A DNA stretch of 21,668 bases from CAZBWE01 sp964495465. Lineage in GTDB: Bacteria > Planctomycetota > Phycisphaerae > Sedimentisphaerales > Anaerobacaceae. Shown here piece by piece: positions 7,499-13,798 of the stretch. The translations under genes and the position numbers were made by a program. The stretch is taken from positions 1 through 21,668 of the forward strand of contig CAZBWE010000039.1 of NCBI GenBank assembly GCA_964495465.1, read 5' to 3'. Position 1 is the first letter of the stretch. The number at the start of each line of letters is the position of its first letter. Below the pieces are notes generated by a model. The model did no database searches. It saw only the letters and a list, made by a program, of their open reading frames with translations, and had not been told where the DNA came from.

Positions 7499-8521
7499 TC
7501 ACTTGAGCCAGTCTTCGGCCAATTTGGCAAAATCAGTCAGGTTAACCATACCATTCATATTAGTATCGCCAGGTTTACTTGCCTGTCGGTGCTCACGACT
7601 GGCCAAAACAGAGCCATTGCCGTCATAATCCATTACCCAGATTCGGTAGCCTGCCTTGGGATCAGGCGGATAAGGCGGAGCGAGCGGTTCCTGGTCAAAA
7701 ATCCCAATCACATCAAAAGTCTCACTCAAGTTATTTGAACCGGCATAGATGCCTGTACCTAAACCAAGCTTTAATGGGAAGGTCAGGTTGTTTGAATCGA
7801 TGATCGTTGCTGTTTGGACCTCCGTTTGGTCCTGAGGACCCCATTCGTTTGCATCTACAAGACCGACATTGTTGATTCTAACCAAGCGACCTTGGTAATA
7901 CTCGCAGCCCGTAAGTCTCGTGTGGTCGAAGATGTAGTTGTCGTTGGCATCTTTTACTTGGTCAAGAGTTATAATCTCAGGTCGAGGTAACCCAACACCG
8001 CGCTCCAACAACTCAATAGTAAAGTTGTTTTCCTCACTGATGTAATGGCGTTCATTAATGTTTAATTTTCCTTTGTAAAACAGATAACGCCCTATAACTC
8101 TAACCCTATCTCCCTGACTGAATTTAGCTGAATTCAAACTCTTCAATTCTGCTATCCAATTTGCATCCGTGTAGTTTTCCTCAGGCGGTCGCATATCTCC
8201 CAGAGAACTATAATTTTGCCCCATCCAGATGGCAGTAGCGGCGTGGTCGTCGCCTTCGCCTTGAATGAATATCTGCCACTCTCCGCCCATGTCATCAGCA
8301 GGCTCTCCTTGATAATCCGGCGTTGGGTCCACCATATCTCCGGGATTGTTCAAGACAATCCCCTCTAAGCTTACAATGTCAGGACCAGCGTCATCGAACG
8401 AACTGGTTCCGTCTTCGAATACCGCCTGGAACTCCCAGTGAGTCACTGCACAAGGATCTTGGGCAAACGTAGCTGAGCCGATCACCAATGATATAATCAG
8501 TGCTAAACTTTTTCTTTTCAT
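7499..8521 (-). CDS. Secreted OB-fold-like protein ending in a dockerin-like repeat
   Basis: This exported protein of 340 residues has a clear signal peptide (MKRKSLALIISLVIGSATFA, then QDP). Two regions look like repeated OB-fold modules: about residues 35-175, with WQIFIQGEGDD and then GDRVRVIGRYLFYKGKLNI, and about 185-300, with RLVRINNVGLVD and ETFDVIGIFDQ. This is the pattern of the small nucleic-acid-binding-like modules found beside secreted nucleases, but no nuclease domain is present. The last 23 residues (GDTNMNGMVNLTDF...) form one calcium-binding dockerin-type loop with its helix, a terminal tag common in Planctomycetota. I chose ATG 8521 because GGAGG stands eight bases upstream; a longer frame from the TTG at 8536 would contain that ribosome binding site. 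No cohesin partner is in the window, so the role is unknown. Confidence 0.8.
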   Translation of the reverse strand: MKRKSLALIISLVIGSATFAQDPCAVTHWEFQAVFEDGTSSFDDAGPDIVSLEGIVLNNPGDMVDPTPDYQGEPADDMGGEWQIFIQGEGDDHAATAIWMGQNYSSLGDMRPPEENYTDANWIAELKSLNSAKFSQGDRVRVIGRYLFYKGKLNINERHYISEENNFTIELLERGVGLPRPEIITLDQVKDANDNYIFDHTRLTGCEYYQGRLVRINNVGLVDANEWGPQDQTEVQTATIIDSNNLTFPLKLGLGTGIYAGSNNLSETFDVIGIFDQEPLAPPYPPDPKAGYRIWVMDYDGNGSVLASREHRQASKPGDTNMNGMVNLTDFAKLAEDWLK

Positions 8522-8581
8522 AACTAAATCCTCCAAAAGCTAGTAGTATTGACGTTAACTTTGCGCATAAAAAAATTTAAA

Positions 8582-8620
8582 TCGTGCTACCATGCATAAA
8601 AATATAAAATTCGTGCTACC
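8582..8620. repeat. Direct repeat TCGTGCTACC, 29-base period, over the minus-strand promoter
   Basis: TCGTGCTACC occurs at 8582-8591 and again at 8611-8620 (GGTAGCACGA on the minus strand). One copy lies between the proposed -35 and -10 boxes of the dockerin-protein promoter and the other near its expected start of transcription. This is a common placement for repressor sites. The repeats are visible; the operator role is inference. Confidence 0.45.
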
Positions 8621-8627
8621 GAGTCAA
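8599..8627 (-). promoter_or_regulatory. Predicted sigma-70-type promoter for the dockerin-protein gene
   Basis: On the minus strand TTGACT (8627-8622) is followed after 17 bases by TATTTT (8604-8599). Transcription would start near 8592, leaving about 70 bases before the ATG at 8521. It stands back-to-back with the cupin promoter. Confidence 0.45.
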
Positions 8628-8635
8628 GTAAATAG

Positions 8636-8663
8636 TTGACAAAAAAATAAATTCTTTTAATAT
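8636..8663 (+). promoter_or_regulatory. Predicted sigma-70-type promoter for the cupin gene
   Basis: TTGACA (8636-8641) is followed after 16 bases by TAATAT (8658-8663), giving a start near 8671. This places the earlier in-frame ATG at 8662 upstream of the transcript and supports the start at 8704. Confidence 0.5.
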
Positions 8664-8703
8664 GTCTGTTTTGGAGCAGAGTTTCCGGTTTCAAGGAGAG
8701 TAT

Positions 8704-9039
8704 ATGGCATCGTCTCAAGAGGTTCTTGTTGTGGTTTTGAATGATTTGCCCGAGTATCAAAGACTTCTGGCCGGCAGGCCGCAAACCTGCGGAATGCGCT
8801 CGGGCAGGGTATATTTAAACCCTTCGGAAAACTGCGGTCAGCACAGCACCGAGCAAAATGAAGAAATGCTCGTTTTCCTTTCCGGGCAGGGCGAATTGCT
8901 AATTGGAGGAAAAGAATCCTTTCAGGTCGGGCAAGGCAGGATTTCATATATTCCCCCAAATACCGTCCACGATGTAAAGAACACCGGCTCCGAGCTGCTT
9001 ATTTACATTTATTGTGTTGCACCTGTAAGTGGCAATTGA
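8704..9039 (+). CDS. Small single-domain cupin protein
   Basis: This 111-residue protein forms one cupin beta-barrel, a fold that usually holds a metal and binds or converts small molecules. Motif 1 reads GQHSTEQNEEMLVFLSG (H47, then E50/E53/E54), with the second classical histidine missing. Motif 2 reads YIPPNTVHDVKNTG (H89, N93). Metal ligands are therefore present but not in the full canonical set. I chose ATG 8704 because AAGGAG lies five bases before it and because the proposed promoter ends at 8663. The gene stands alone, divergent from the dockerin-protein gene. Stand-alone cupins of this size are found as sugar-binding, isomerase or regulatory proteins; the substrate cannot be named here. 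Confidence 0.82.
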   Translation: MASSQEVLVVVLNDLPEYQRLLAGRPQTCGMRSGRVYLNPSENCGQHSTEQNEEMLVFLSGQGELLIGGKESFQVGQGRISYIPPNTVHDVKNTGSELLIYIYCVAPVSGN

Positions 9040-9108
9040 GCTGGGGACAATCGAGAAAACTAACGAAATATGCGTTTTCAGGGCTGATATGCCGGATTTC
9101 CACGTCCT

Positions 9109-9143
9109 GACCTACAAAAACCGGTATAGCTATTTTTGAGGTC
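9109..9143 (+). other. Imperfect hairpin downstream of the cupin gene
   Basis: GACCTACAAAAA (9109-9120) pairs with TTTTTGAGGTC (9133-9143) except for one bulged A. No T-run follows on either strand, so it is not a standard terminator; it may be a transcript 3' end or a processing site. Bases 9144-9229 are AT-rich and contain nothing else I can name. Confidence 0.35.
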
Positions 9144-9229
9144 TGATATAGGCAAATTAGCAGGATTTGGGCGAAAACTCGGGGAAAATAAAAATTTTCG
9201 TAAAAATGGGAAAATTTTTGAAAAAATGC

Positions 9230-9257
9230 TTGCAAAACCGGCATAGGGTGTTATAAT
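9230..9257 (+). promoter_or_regulatory. Strong predicted sigma-70-type promoter of a small RNA
   Basis: TTGCAA (9230-9235) is followed after 16 bases by a perfect TATAAT (9252-9257). The expected start is near 9264-9265. The downstream 124 bases carry no plausible gene and end at a perfect terminator. Confidence 0.65.
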
Positions 9258-9264
9258 TATAATT

Positions 9265-9388
9265 GAAAAGAGTTGTTCTTTTCTTCTTTTTATATCTTGG
9301 TTGGTGTGAGTCAGTAACTGATAACTTTGGAATTGATATTTATGCTGTCTCACAGTGACTGGGGTTCGTTATGAACCCCAGTTTTTTT
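9265..9388 (+). ncRNA. Predicted small structured RNA, class not recognised
   Basis: The stretch between a consensus promoter and a perfect terminator has no credible reading frame and folds into three separate hairpins. The first uses GAAAAGA (9265-9271) and TCTTTTC (9277-9283) right at the predicted 5' end. The second is a long stem with TGTGAG (9305-9310) and CTCACA (9349-9354) at its base, one T/T mismatch, then CAGTA against TGCTG (four pairs and one wobble). The third is the terminator at 9358-9388. I see none of the hallmarks of 6S, SRP, tmRNA or a preQ1 switch. It lies about 425 bases upstream of queA, but the terminator and a minus-strand gene stand between, so an independent small RNA is more likely than a queA leader. 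Confidence 0.55.
9358..9388 (+). terminator. Perfect rho-independent terminator
   Basis: ACTGGGGTTC (9358-9367) pairs perfectly with GAACCCCAGT (9373-9382) across a five-base loop, and six more Ts follow to 9388. It ends the predicted small RNA. Confidence 0.85.
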
Positions 9389-9442
9389 ATGCGCTTTGAA
9401 TCTAATCTAAATAGCTCTTTTAGCCGGAACGGCGAAGAGGTT

Positions 9443-9640
9443 TTAACGATGCGGCTTGGTGTTGATTAACGCCGCTAAAAGGATGTGTCTTAATCTGTCA
9501 GCACTGAGGTTATTGAGGTAATCTTCGGTAAAATCCAGCTTGAATCGGCCTTTGAAATTTTTAATGCGTTTTTTAAGCTCGTTTTTGCCCAATGCTGTGA
9601 TTGATGTTGCCGCTTCTTCAAAAATTTCACCCGATGCCAT
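9443..9640 (-). CDS. Small uncharacterised protein, 65 residues
   Basis: I do not recognise this protein. Its composition looks like a real helical protein: acidic N-terminal part (GEIFEEAATSI), then the basic stretch KNELKKRIKNFKGRFK, then DFTEDYLNNLSADRLRHILL. GAAGG stands seven bases before the ATG, which supports this start. There is no signal peptide or membrane segment. Immediately upstream, another minus-strand frame from an ATG at 9699 encodes 20 plausible residues (MDDTDYAVPTFDNDFSKVRQ) up to this start; beyond that it becomes unlike a protein. A single-base shift would join the two into one 85-residue protein. It is convergent with the small RNA and divergent from queA. Confidence 0.6.
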   Translation of the reverse strand: MASGEIFEEAATSITALGKNELKKRIKNFKGRFKLDFTEDYLNNLSADRLRHILLAALINTKPHR

Positions 9641-9812
9641 TGCCTGACCTTCGAAAAATCATTATCAAAAGTTGGAACTGCATAATCGGTATCGTCCATC
9701 AAGCCAGGCCACTTCTGTTGGAATTTTTTAGTAAAATAAAAACCATTAAATTAGCTTATTGTCGGCCAAAAATTTTTTTGTCTTTTTGTCGACCGTCTGA
9801 TAACTTTTTGTT

Positions 9813-10859
9813 ATGAGAACTGGCAAGTTGGATTACTATCTTCCACCGGAATTGGTTGCCCAGCAGCCGGCCGCTGTTCGCAGTGACTCACGGCTTTTGG
9901 TCTTTAACCGTTTTAGCGGTGAGATTGTTGACGGCAGTTTTAGTCGCCTTGGTGATTTTCTATCAGCCAGCGATTGCCTTATCCTTAATGATACGAAGGT
10001 TTTACCGGCCCGTTTCTTTGCCTGCCGCCGAAGCGGAGCCAAACTCGAAGGTTTGTTTCTGTCTGAAGGCGCAGCTGGCGTCTGGGAAGTAATGTTAAAA
10101 GGCAGCCGAAGGGTCAGGACCGGCGAGACTCTGCTTCTTAAAGACAAGAAGAAGCAGGATTTTTGCACCGCAGAAGTGCTCGGAAAAGCCGGCGGCAGAT
10201 ACCTGCTAAAGGTACAGACACAGGAAAACGTCGAAGCCCTTCTGAACCGGATTGGTTTTCCGCCCCTGCCGCCATATATTAAGCGTGATGATGACCTCGC
10301 TGTGGCTGCGGAAGATGAAATGCGGTATCAAACGGTTTATGCCGAGAATCCCGGCGCTGTCGCGGCCCCAACGGCAGGACTGCATTTTACAAAGCAGCTA
10401 ATCGAACAGTTAAAGAATACTGGAATCAGCTTTGCATACTTAACACTGCACGTGGGAGCGGGCACGTTCAAGCCGATAACATCTGAAAATCTCGAAGACC
10501 ACCAGATGCACTATGAATGGTTTAGCATTGACGAAGAAAATGCCCGGTTGATAAATGCGGCTAAAAGCAGAGGGGGACGCATAATATCCGTCGGTACAAC
10601 CTCAGCACGAACCCTCGAAACTGTCGCTGCCGATTCGCAGATTAAGGCGACAAGCGGAACAACGAATCTGTTCATAAAGCCCGGCTATAAATTCAAGTTC
10701 ATCGACGCAATGATAACGAATTTTCACCTGCCCAAATCCACCCTGCTGGCTTTGGTCGCTGCCTTTGCAGGATTAGAGAACATATTGAAAGTATATCGAT
10801 ACGCCATCGAGCAGCGATACCGCTTTTACTCTTACGGCGATGCAATGCTCATAACCTAA
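9813..10859 (+). CDS. queA: S-adenosylmethionine:tRNA ribosyltransferase-isomerase
   Basis: QueA moves the ribosyl part of S-adenosylmethionine onto 7-aminomethyl-7-deazaguanine in tRNA to make epoxyqueuosine, the next-to-last step to queuosine. All family signatures appear in order: YYLPPELVAQQP (8-19), LILNDTKVLPAR (56-67), PPLPPYIKR, RYQTVYAENPGAVAAPTAGL, LTLHVGAGTFKP, VGTTSARTLE, NFHLPKSTLLALV and the C-terminal YRFYSYGDAMLI. The length of 348 residues is normal. No Shine-Dalgarno sequence is visible before the ATG (ATAACTTTTTGTT), so expression may be low or promoter-proximal. There is no preQ1 switch that I can see upstream and no other queuosine gene in the window. It is convergent with xylA, only seven bases separating the two stops. 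Confidence 0.96.
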   Translation: MRTGKLDYYLPPELVAQQPAAVRSDSRLLVFNRFSGEIVDGSFSRLGDFLSASDCLILNDTKVLPARFFACRRSGAKLEGLFLSEGAAGVWEVMLKGSRRVRTGETLLLKDKKKQDFCTAEVLGKAGGRYLLKVQTQENVEALLNRIGFPPLPPYIKRDDDLAVAAEDEMRYQTVYAENPGAVAAPTAGLHFTKQLIEQLKNTGISFAYLTLHVGAGTFKPITSENLEDHQMHYEWFSIDEENARLINAAKSRGGRIISVGTTSARTLETVAADSQIKATSGTTNLFIKPGYKFKFIDAMITNFHLPKSTLLALVAAFAGLENILKVYRYAIEQRYRFYSYGDAMLIT

Positions 10860-10866
10860 AGCGGAA

Positions 10867-11991
10867 TTATTTGGACATTTCGTCGAAATACTTTTGAGCG
10901 GTAACAACTGCATGCCGCATCACATCCTCGGCTTTGGCGGTTTCTCGTTTGGCAAGCAAGTTCATTAACTTTTTAGTATCCAGTTCCTCTGCGGCCTTCG
11001 CACAGGCCTCCCAGCTCAGCACACTCCTTACCACTCTGTCGATTCCCTGCTCTGCATCGTCGTAGGCCCGTGTTTGCATATCGTGGCCTTTCCAGCGATT
11101 ATAGCCCGCTTGCTGGATAAGCCCTGCGATTGCGATGTTCATACCGTTTATTCTGGTCCCGTGGTCTATATCGTATTTGCCCGGCCCGCCGAGAATTATG
11201 CCGTCGTTGTAACCCTGGCTGTTCAGGTGCATATGGACCATCATATCGTTGTCCAGCTCTTCGACCGAATCATATACGTGGTCCAGCCCAATCATTTCTG
11301 AGTGCCCGAACTCCTTGTTCACGCCTTTTTTGTCTCTGGAAATGCCGAATTCTTCTTCGATTTTTCTCCAGAACAAAAGTGCACTTGCAACTGTCGGAAT
11401 TAACATCGCCGGGTGTCCTTCATTCGGCTTGGGCTCAAACGCAATATATAAGCTGCCGCCTTTTTGCTGTTCGTATTTGCACAAACCGGCAATACTTTCT
11501 TTAAGATTTTGATACATCTGCTTAATCCCGACGGTGGCGATATCATATCCGAATGAGCCGTTCCAGATAACGAGCGAGGGCGCCTTTTCCGGGTGCCACG
11601 CCTTTTTCAAAGGCCCATAAGCCAAATCAACTGTTCTGGTACCCAGCTCCTCAGCGTTTTTTCTCTCCTGCGGGTCCAGCGATGCTATCCCGCCGTATGC
11701 AAAGTGGCAGTGGGCGCCGGGTGTTATCATCGCCAGATACAATTTGTTGTCCACCAGCGCATCGGCAACAGCCGCGGCGTTTTTATCATCTACTTCCGCA
11801 TCGTAGTGCATCTCTATTCCCAGCTCGATATTGCCGGGCAGCCGGGGAGCAATCTTGTCTTTTACCAGCTTAATCATTTCCGGCGTGCCGAATTTTCCGC
11901 CCCATTCAGGTCTCTGGTCGCCGGGCACAAATCCGCCCTTGCCCGGATTGAATGTCCATCTGCATATACTGTGTAATGATTTCTCAGCCAT
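10867..11991 (-). CDS. xylA: Xylose isomerase-family protein (divergent)
   Basis: This 374-residue TIM-barrel enzyme is expected to convert D-xylose to D-xylulose, which the preceding xylulokinase gene product would phosphorylate. Landmarks are VIWNGSFGYDI (W143), AFEPKPNEG (E186, K188), KEFGHSEMIGLDH (E227, H230), KYDIDHGTR (D274, D276) and KGHDMQTRA (D304). These match metal and substrate residues of the class I enzymes, which are close in size. One change is notable: in HMHLNSQ, H255 stands where the standard HIDLNGQ has the aspartate that binds metal 1 (Asp245 in the Streptomyces enzyme). The start has TAGGAG nine bases upstream. It follows xylB by four bases. Another ketose/aldose isomerase specificity is possible. 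Confidence 0.75.
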   Translation of the reverse strand: MAEKSLHSICRWTFNPGKGGFVPGDQRPEWGGKFGTPEMIKLVKDKIAPRLPGNIELGIEMHYDAEVDDKNAAAVADALVDNKLYLAMITPGAHCHFAYGGIASLDPQERKNAEELGTRTVDLAYGPLKKAWHPEKAPSLVIWNGSFGYDIATVGIKQMYQNLKESIAGLCKYEQQKGGSLYIAFEPKPNEGHPAMLIPTVASALLFWRKIEEEFGISRDKKGVNKEFGHSEMIGLDHVYDSVEELDNDMMVHMHLNSQGYNDGIILGGPGKYDIDHGTRINGMNIAIAGLIQQAGYNRWKGHDMQTRAYDDAEQGIDRVVRSVLSWEACAKAAEELDTKKLMNLLAKRETAKAEDVMRHAVVTAQKYFDEMSK

Positions 11992-11995
11992 TTTG

Positions 11996-13486
11996 TTAAC
12001 TCCTATTCAATTCATAATTCAATATTTTTTCCCATCTTTCATACGCTTCTTTGTAATCTGTTGTTAATTTCCTATTTGGTTCGATTGTCTTGACCGGCTG
12101 CAGGCCTGCGAAGGCATCTTCCGGTCCCTTGTAAATACCCGCACCGATTCCAGCCCCTCTTGCAGCGCCTTGCGAGCCGTCCGTATTATACAATTCGACC
12201 GTGGATTCTGTAACCGTCGCAAACGCCTCGGCGAACAATGGGCTAAGGAACATATTTGCATTGCCTGCCCGAACGGTTTTCGCCCGGACCCCTGTCTGCC
12301 GCATTATTTGCAGTCCATAATTCAATGCGAAGACAATGCCCTCCTGTGCCGCCCGCAACAGGTGTGCCCTGTTGTGGATATTGAAATTCAAGCCGTGGAT
12401 AGATGCGCCAAGATTCTTATTTTCGAGCGTCCTTTCAGCCCCGTTCCCGTAGGGCAGAATCACAAGTCCGTCACTTCCCACCTTGACACTGCCGGCTAAT
12501 TCATTCATCCGTTCGTAATCCAGCCCATCGGTGGCATTGTGTTTCAGCCAGCTATTGAGAATTCCCGTGCTGTTCAGGCACAGCAGCACTCCGTATCTCG
12601 GTATTTGCTGTGTGTGATTGACGTGAACGAACGTATTGACCCTTGATTTACTGTCGTAGTCGTTTTTTTCAGTGATGCCGTAAACCACACCCGATGTCCC
12701 TGCCGTAGCTGCTATCTCGCCGGGGTTTAAGACGTTGAGCGACAGCGCATTATTGGGCTGGTCTCCCGCCCTGTATGATATTTTTGTCCCCGGCTTTAGC
12801 CCCAGTTCCTCGGCCGCTGCCCGGGTTAGTTCGCCCTGAACCGAAAATGTCGGGACAACGTCGGCAATCAGCTCTTCGGAAATTCCGTAATGGTCGAGTA
12901 AGAGCTTGGCGATACGCTGCTGCCGGAAATTCCATATTATCCCTTCGGATAGACCTGAAGGGGTTGTCTTTATCTCGCCGGTCATCTGCATAGCGATATA
13001 ATCGCCCGGCAGCATCATCTTATGGATTTTGGAATAAATCTCCGGCTCATTATCCATAACCCACTTTAACTTCGAGGCGGTGAAGTTACCCGGCAGATTC
13101 AGCAGGTTCTCCAGGCATTTTTTTTCGCCGATTTGTTTTGCGGCCTTTTCTCCGATTTCGACCGCACGACTGTCACACCAGATTATCGAGGGCCTGAGCA
13201 CCTCTTTGTTTTTATCCACCAGAACCAGCCCGTGCATCTGGTAGGAAATCCCGATTGCCTGAACGTTTTGAATTCCGGGGATTTTCGAGCCCAGCTTATC
13301 TGTTGCCTTGATGACGTGCTCCCACCATGTATGAGGATGTTGTTCAGCCCAGCCGGACTTTTTGGCGATAATCTCCAGTTCTTTTTCAGGTGAAGTCGCC
13401 ATTGCCAGCACATTACCTGTTTCAGCTTCCATCAGCGTCGCTTTTATCGACGAGCTTCCGACATCGTATCCCAATAATAGCGCCAT
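11996..13486 (-). CDS. xylB: Xylulokinase (FGGY family)
   Basis: This cytoplasmic kinase of 496 residues phosphorylates D-xylulose to D-xylulose 5-phosphate, feeding the pentose phosphate pathway. It shows the two actin-like halves: the N-terminal phosphate loop GYDVGSSSIKATL, the substrate region GISYQMHGLVL and IIWCDSRA, the hinge SGLSEGIIWNF, the catalytic-aspartate segment YRAGDQPNNAL, the second phosphate-binding segment ATAGTSGVVYGI and the C-terminal VRAGNANMFLSPLFAEAFA. I chose ATG 13486 because AAGGA stands nine bases before it; the frame extends seven codons to a TTG at 13507, which would contain that site. It is first in the xylB-xylA operon, under the promoter at 13591-13618. Confidence 0.93.
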   Translation of the reverse strand: MALLLGYDVGSSSIKATLMEAETGNVLAMATSPEKELEIIAKKSGWAEQHPHTWWEHVIKATDKLGSKIPGIQNVQAIGISYQMHGLVLVDKNKEVLRPSIIWCDSRAVEIGEKAAKQIGEKKCLENLLNLPGNFTASKLKWVMDNEPEIYSKIHKMMLPGDYIAMQMTGEIKTTPSGLSEGIIWNFRQQRIAKLLLDHYGISEELIADVVPTFSVQGELTRAAAEELGLKPGTKISYRAGDQPNNALSLNVLNPGEIAATAGTSGVVYGITEKNDYDSKSRVNTFVHVNHTQQIPRYGVLLCLNSTGILNSWLKHNATDGLDYERMNELAGSVKVGSDGLVILPYGNGAERTLENKNLGASIHGLNFNIHNRAHLLRAAQEGIVFALNYGLQIMRQTGVRAKTVRAGNANMFLSPLFAEAFATVTESTVELYNTDGSQGAARGAGIGAGIYKGPEDAFAGLQPVKTIEPNRKLTTDYKEAYERWEKILNYELNRS

Positions 13487-13590
13487 TCGGACATCCTTTT
13501 GCTTCAACAGTTAATATTCAGCTACACTACTCGTGTTTTTCATCAGCAGGTGCAGCTTTGATGAACCACTGATTTCTTACGTTATTGGCA

Positions 13591-13618
13591 AGTATATCAG
13601 TTATCCCGACTATGTCAA
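13591..13618 (-). promoter_or_regulatory. Predicted sigma-70-type promoter of xylB-xylA
   Basis: On the minus strand TTGACA (13618-13613) is followed after 16 bases by TATACT (13596-13591), and TGA just before makes an extended -10. Transcription would start near 13584, leaving a leader of about 98 bases before xylB. Confidence 0.6.
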
Positions 13619-13624
13619 CAATAT

Positions 13625-13664
13625 CCCCCATAGGGGCAATACAGTGGAGTTTTTGAAATTTCAA
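13625..13664. promoter_or_regulatory. Two symmetric sites between the divergent sugar promoters
   Basis: CCCC (13626-13629) and GGGG (13633-13636) flank ATA, and TTGAAATTTCAA (13653-13664) is a perfect 12-base palindrome. Both lie between the -35 boxes of the xylB and epimerase promoters, where a regulator of both genes could bind. The regulator is not in the window. Confidence 0.35.
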
Positions 13665-13700
13665 TCGATTATTTTATTTGGTAATTTTGGCAAATCTTTT

Positions 13701-13730
13701 TTGACAGGATGCTATGCGTCGGTGTATATT
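13701..13730 (+). promoter_or_regulatory. Predicted sigma-70-type promoter of the aldose epimerase gene
   Basis: A perfect TTGACA (13701-13706) is followed after 18 bases by TATATT (13725-13730). The expected start is near 13737, about 60 bases before the ATG at 13799. Confidence 0.6.
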
Positions 13731-13798
13731 GTGGTAGCGAAAATGGATGTCGAATAAAATTTATAAGGTGCTGAATTAAAAGTAAGGGAGTTAAAAAA

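Noticed and set aside
8662..8703. Earlier start for the cupin protein
   Set aside because: The ATG at 8662 overlaps the proposed -10 box and has no ribosome binding site, whereas ATG 8704 follows AAGGAG.
9265..9388. A preQ1 riboswitch controlling queA
   Set aside because: The expected C-rich pseudoknot and A-rich tail are not visible, a perfect terminator ends the RNA 425 bases before queA, and a minus-strand gene lies between.
9413..9437. Terminator for the small minus-strand protein (CTCTT/AAGAG with GCC/GGC inside)
   Set aside because: The stem has asymmetric internal unpaired bases and no T-run on the minus strand, so I could not support it.
11130..11976. Long plus-strand frames opposite the xylose isomerase gene
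   Set aside because: They mirror a coding strand with clear catalytic motifs; the translations are Cys/Arg/Pro-rich shadows.
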